DNA of 5,150 bases from an uncultured Collinsella sp. (GTDB taxonomy: Bacteria > Actinomycetota > Coriobacteriia > Coriobacteriales > Coriobacteriaceae), in NCBI GenBank assembly GCA_902474645.1, contig CABRWN010000149.1:1-5150 (forward strand), read 5' to 3'. Shown here piece after piece: positions 4,762 through 5,150 of the stretch. Numbering within the stretch: the first letter of the stretch is position 1; every line of letters starts with the position of its first letter. Below the pieces are notes generated by a model. It searched no databases. It was not told the DNA's origin and was given only the letters and a program-made list of their open reading frames with translations. Both the position numbers and the translations under genes were made by a program.

Positions 4762-5150
4762 GGAACCCTCTTCTACGGCATATGCAAGAGAACGTTCGAC
4801 ATGGCCTTCAGCGCCGGGTGCGCCGCGGTGTTGGCGATTCCCATGGCCTATGTCTGCGCCGCGATCTGCGTGGAGGCCGGGTGGTCCGCGTGCTTAAGCT
4901 CCGCTGCATGGTCTCTGATGCAGTTGATGTGCAGAAGTACCTGAGACCCAATCAGCTGCACCAGTGGGAGGTGGAGCGCAAGGTCGATAACGACCCGCGC
5001 ATCACAAAGGTGGGCCAGTTCATCCGAAAGTGCACCATCGACGAGGTGCCGCAGTTCCTCAGCGTACTCAAGGGTGATCTGTCTGTAATCGGTCCGCGCA
5101 TCATCACGCGCGACGAGCTCGATCAGCACTTCACCGACGATGAGAAGGAT
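4744..5150 (+). pseudogene. Second sugar transferase, disrupted by internal deletion and frameshift (runs off right edge)
   Basis: It belongs to the same family as the preceding gene. From ATG 4744 the frame gives a family N-terminus: YGICKRTFDMAFSAG, then a membrane segment ending in VCAAICVE (to about 4875). That frame then reads unrelated sequence and stops near 4944. A different frame from about 4875 resumes the family: VVRVLKLRCMVSDA, NDPRITKVGQFIRKCTIDEV with the DE pair, and LSVIGPR, open to the window end. Aligned with the upstream gene, about 15-20 residues that normally carry the GPxxFxQxRVG motif are missing, so a deletion of 3n+1 bases is the simplest cause. KLRCM in place of the usual KFRSM suggests further decay. 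An assembly or read error is possible, but a missing block is less easily explained that way than a single-base slip. Weak ribosome binding site GGTGGGG at 4728-4734. Confidence 0.8.

Overview
The window looks like a piece of a moderately GC-rich actinobacterial chromosome, most likely a gut coriobacterium close to Collinsella. This is an inference from codon use, frequent GTG/TTG starts, the style of the GlgB and thiamine pyrophosphokinase proteins, and a LoaP-type NusG paralogue at the head of a polysaccharide locus. No database search was possible.

Layout. (1) Positions 1-751, minus strand: the first 250 codons of glgB (glycogen branching enzyme), running off the left edge. (2) Positions 752-1097: a divergent intergenic region with two pairs of inverted TGGTAAAA-type half-sites around a TTGACA box, plus a separate long inverted repeat. 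(3) Positions 1098-2422, plus strand: a HAD-family phosphatase followed closely by thiamine diphosphokinase. The kinase seems to have lost the correct frame for its first beta strand. (4) Positions 2451-2609: a complete tRNA-Ala(GGC) unit with promoter, encoded CCA and an intrinsic terminator. (5) Positions 2611-3340: about 730 bases with no convincing gene but rich in RNA-structure signals. These are a candidate extended -10 promoter, a 5'-proximal hairpin, an AT-rich triple repeat, a strong terminator hairpin with a mutually exclusive antiterminator pairing, and a 24-bp hairpin just upstream of the next gene. (6) Positions 3341-3886: a LoaP/RfaH-like specialised NusG antiterminator. (7) Positions 3938-4702: an intact polyprenyl-phosphate sugar-1-phosphate transferase that would start capsule or exopolysaccharide synthesis. 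(8) Position 4744 to the right edge: a second sugar transferase of the same family, broken by an internal deletion and frameshift.

How it fits together. The left half is housekeeping: glycogen, a small phosphatase, thiamine activation and a tRNA. The right half is the start of a surface polysaccharide operon. Its first gene encodes a processive antiterminator, and the leader in front of it contains what looks like a terminator/antiterminator switch. The best candidate for something undescribed is this leader: a conditional attenuator upstream of the antiterminator's own gene, which could make expression of the polysaccharide cluster self-reinforcing.
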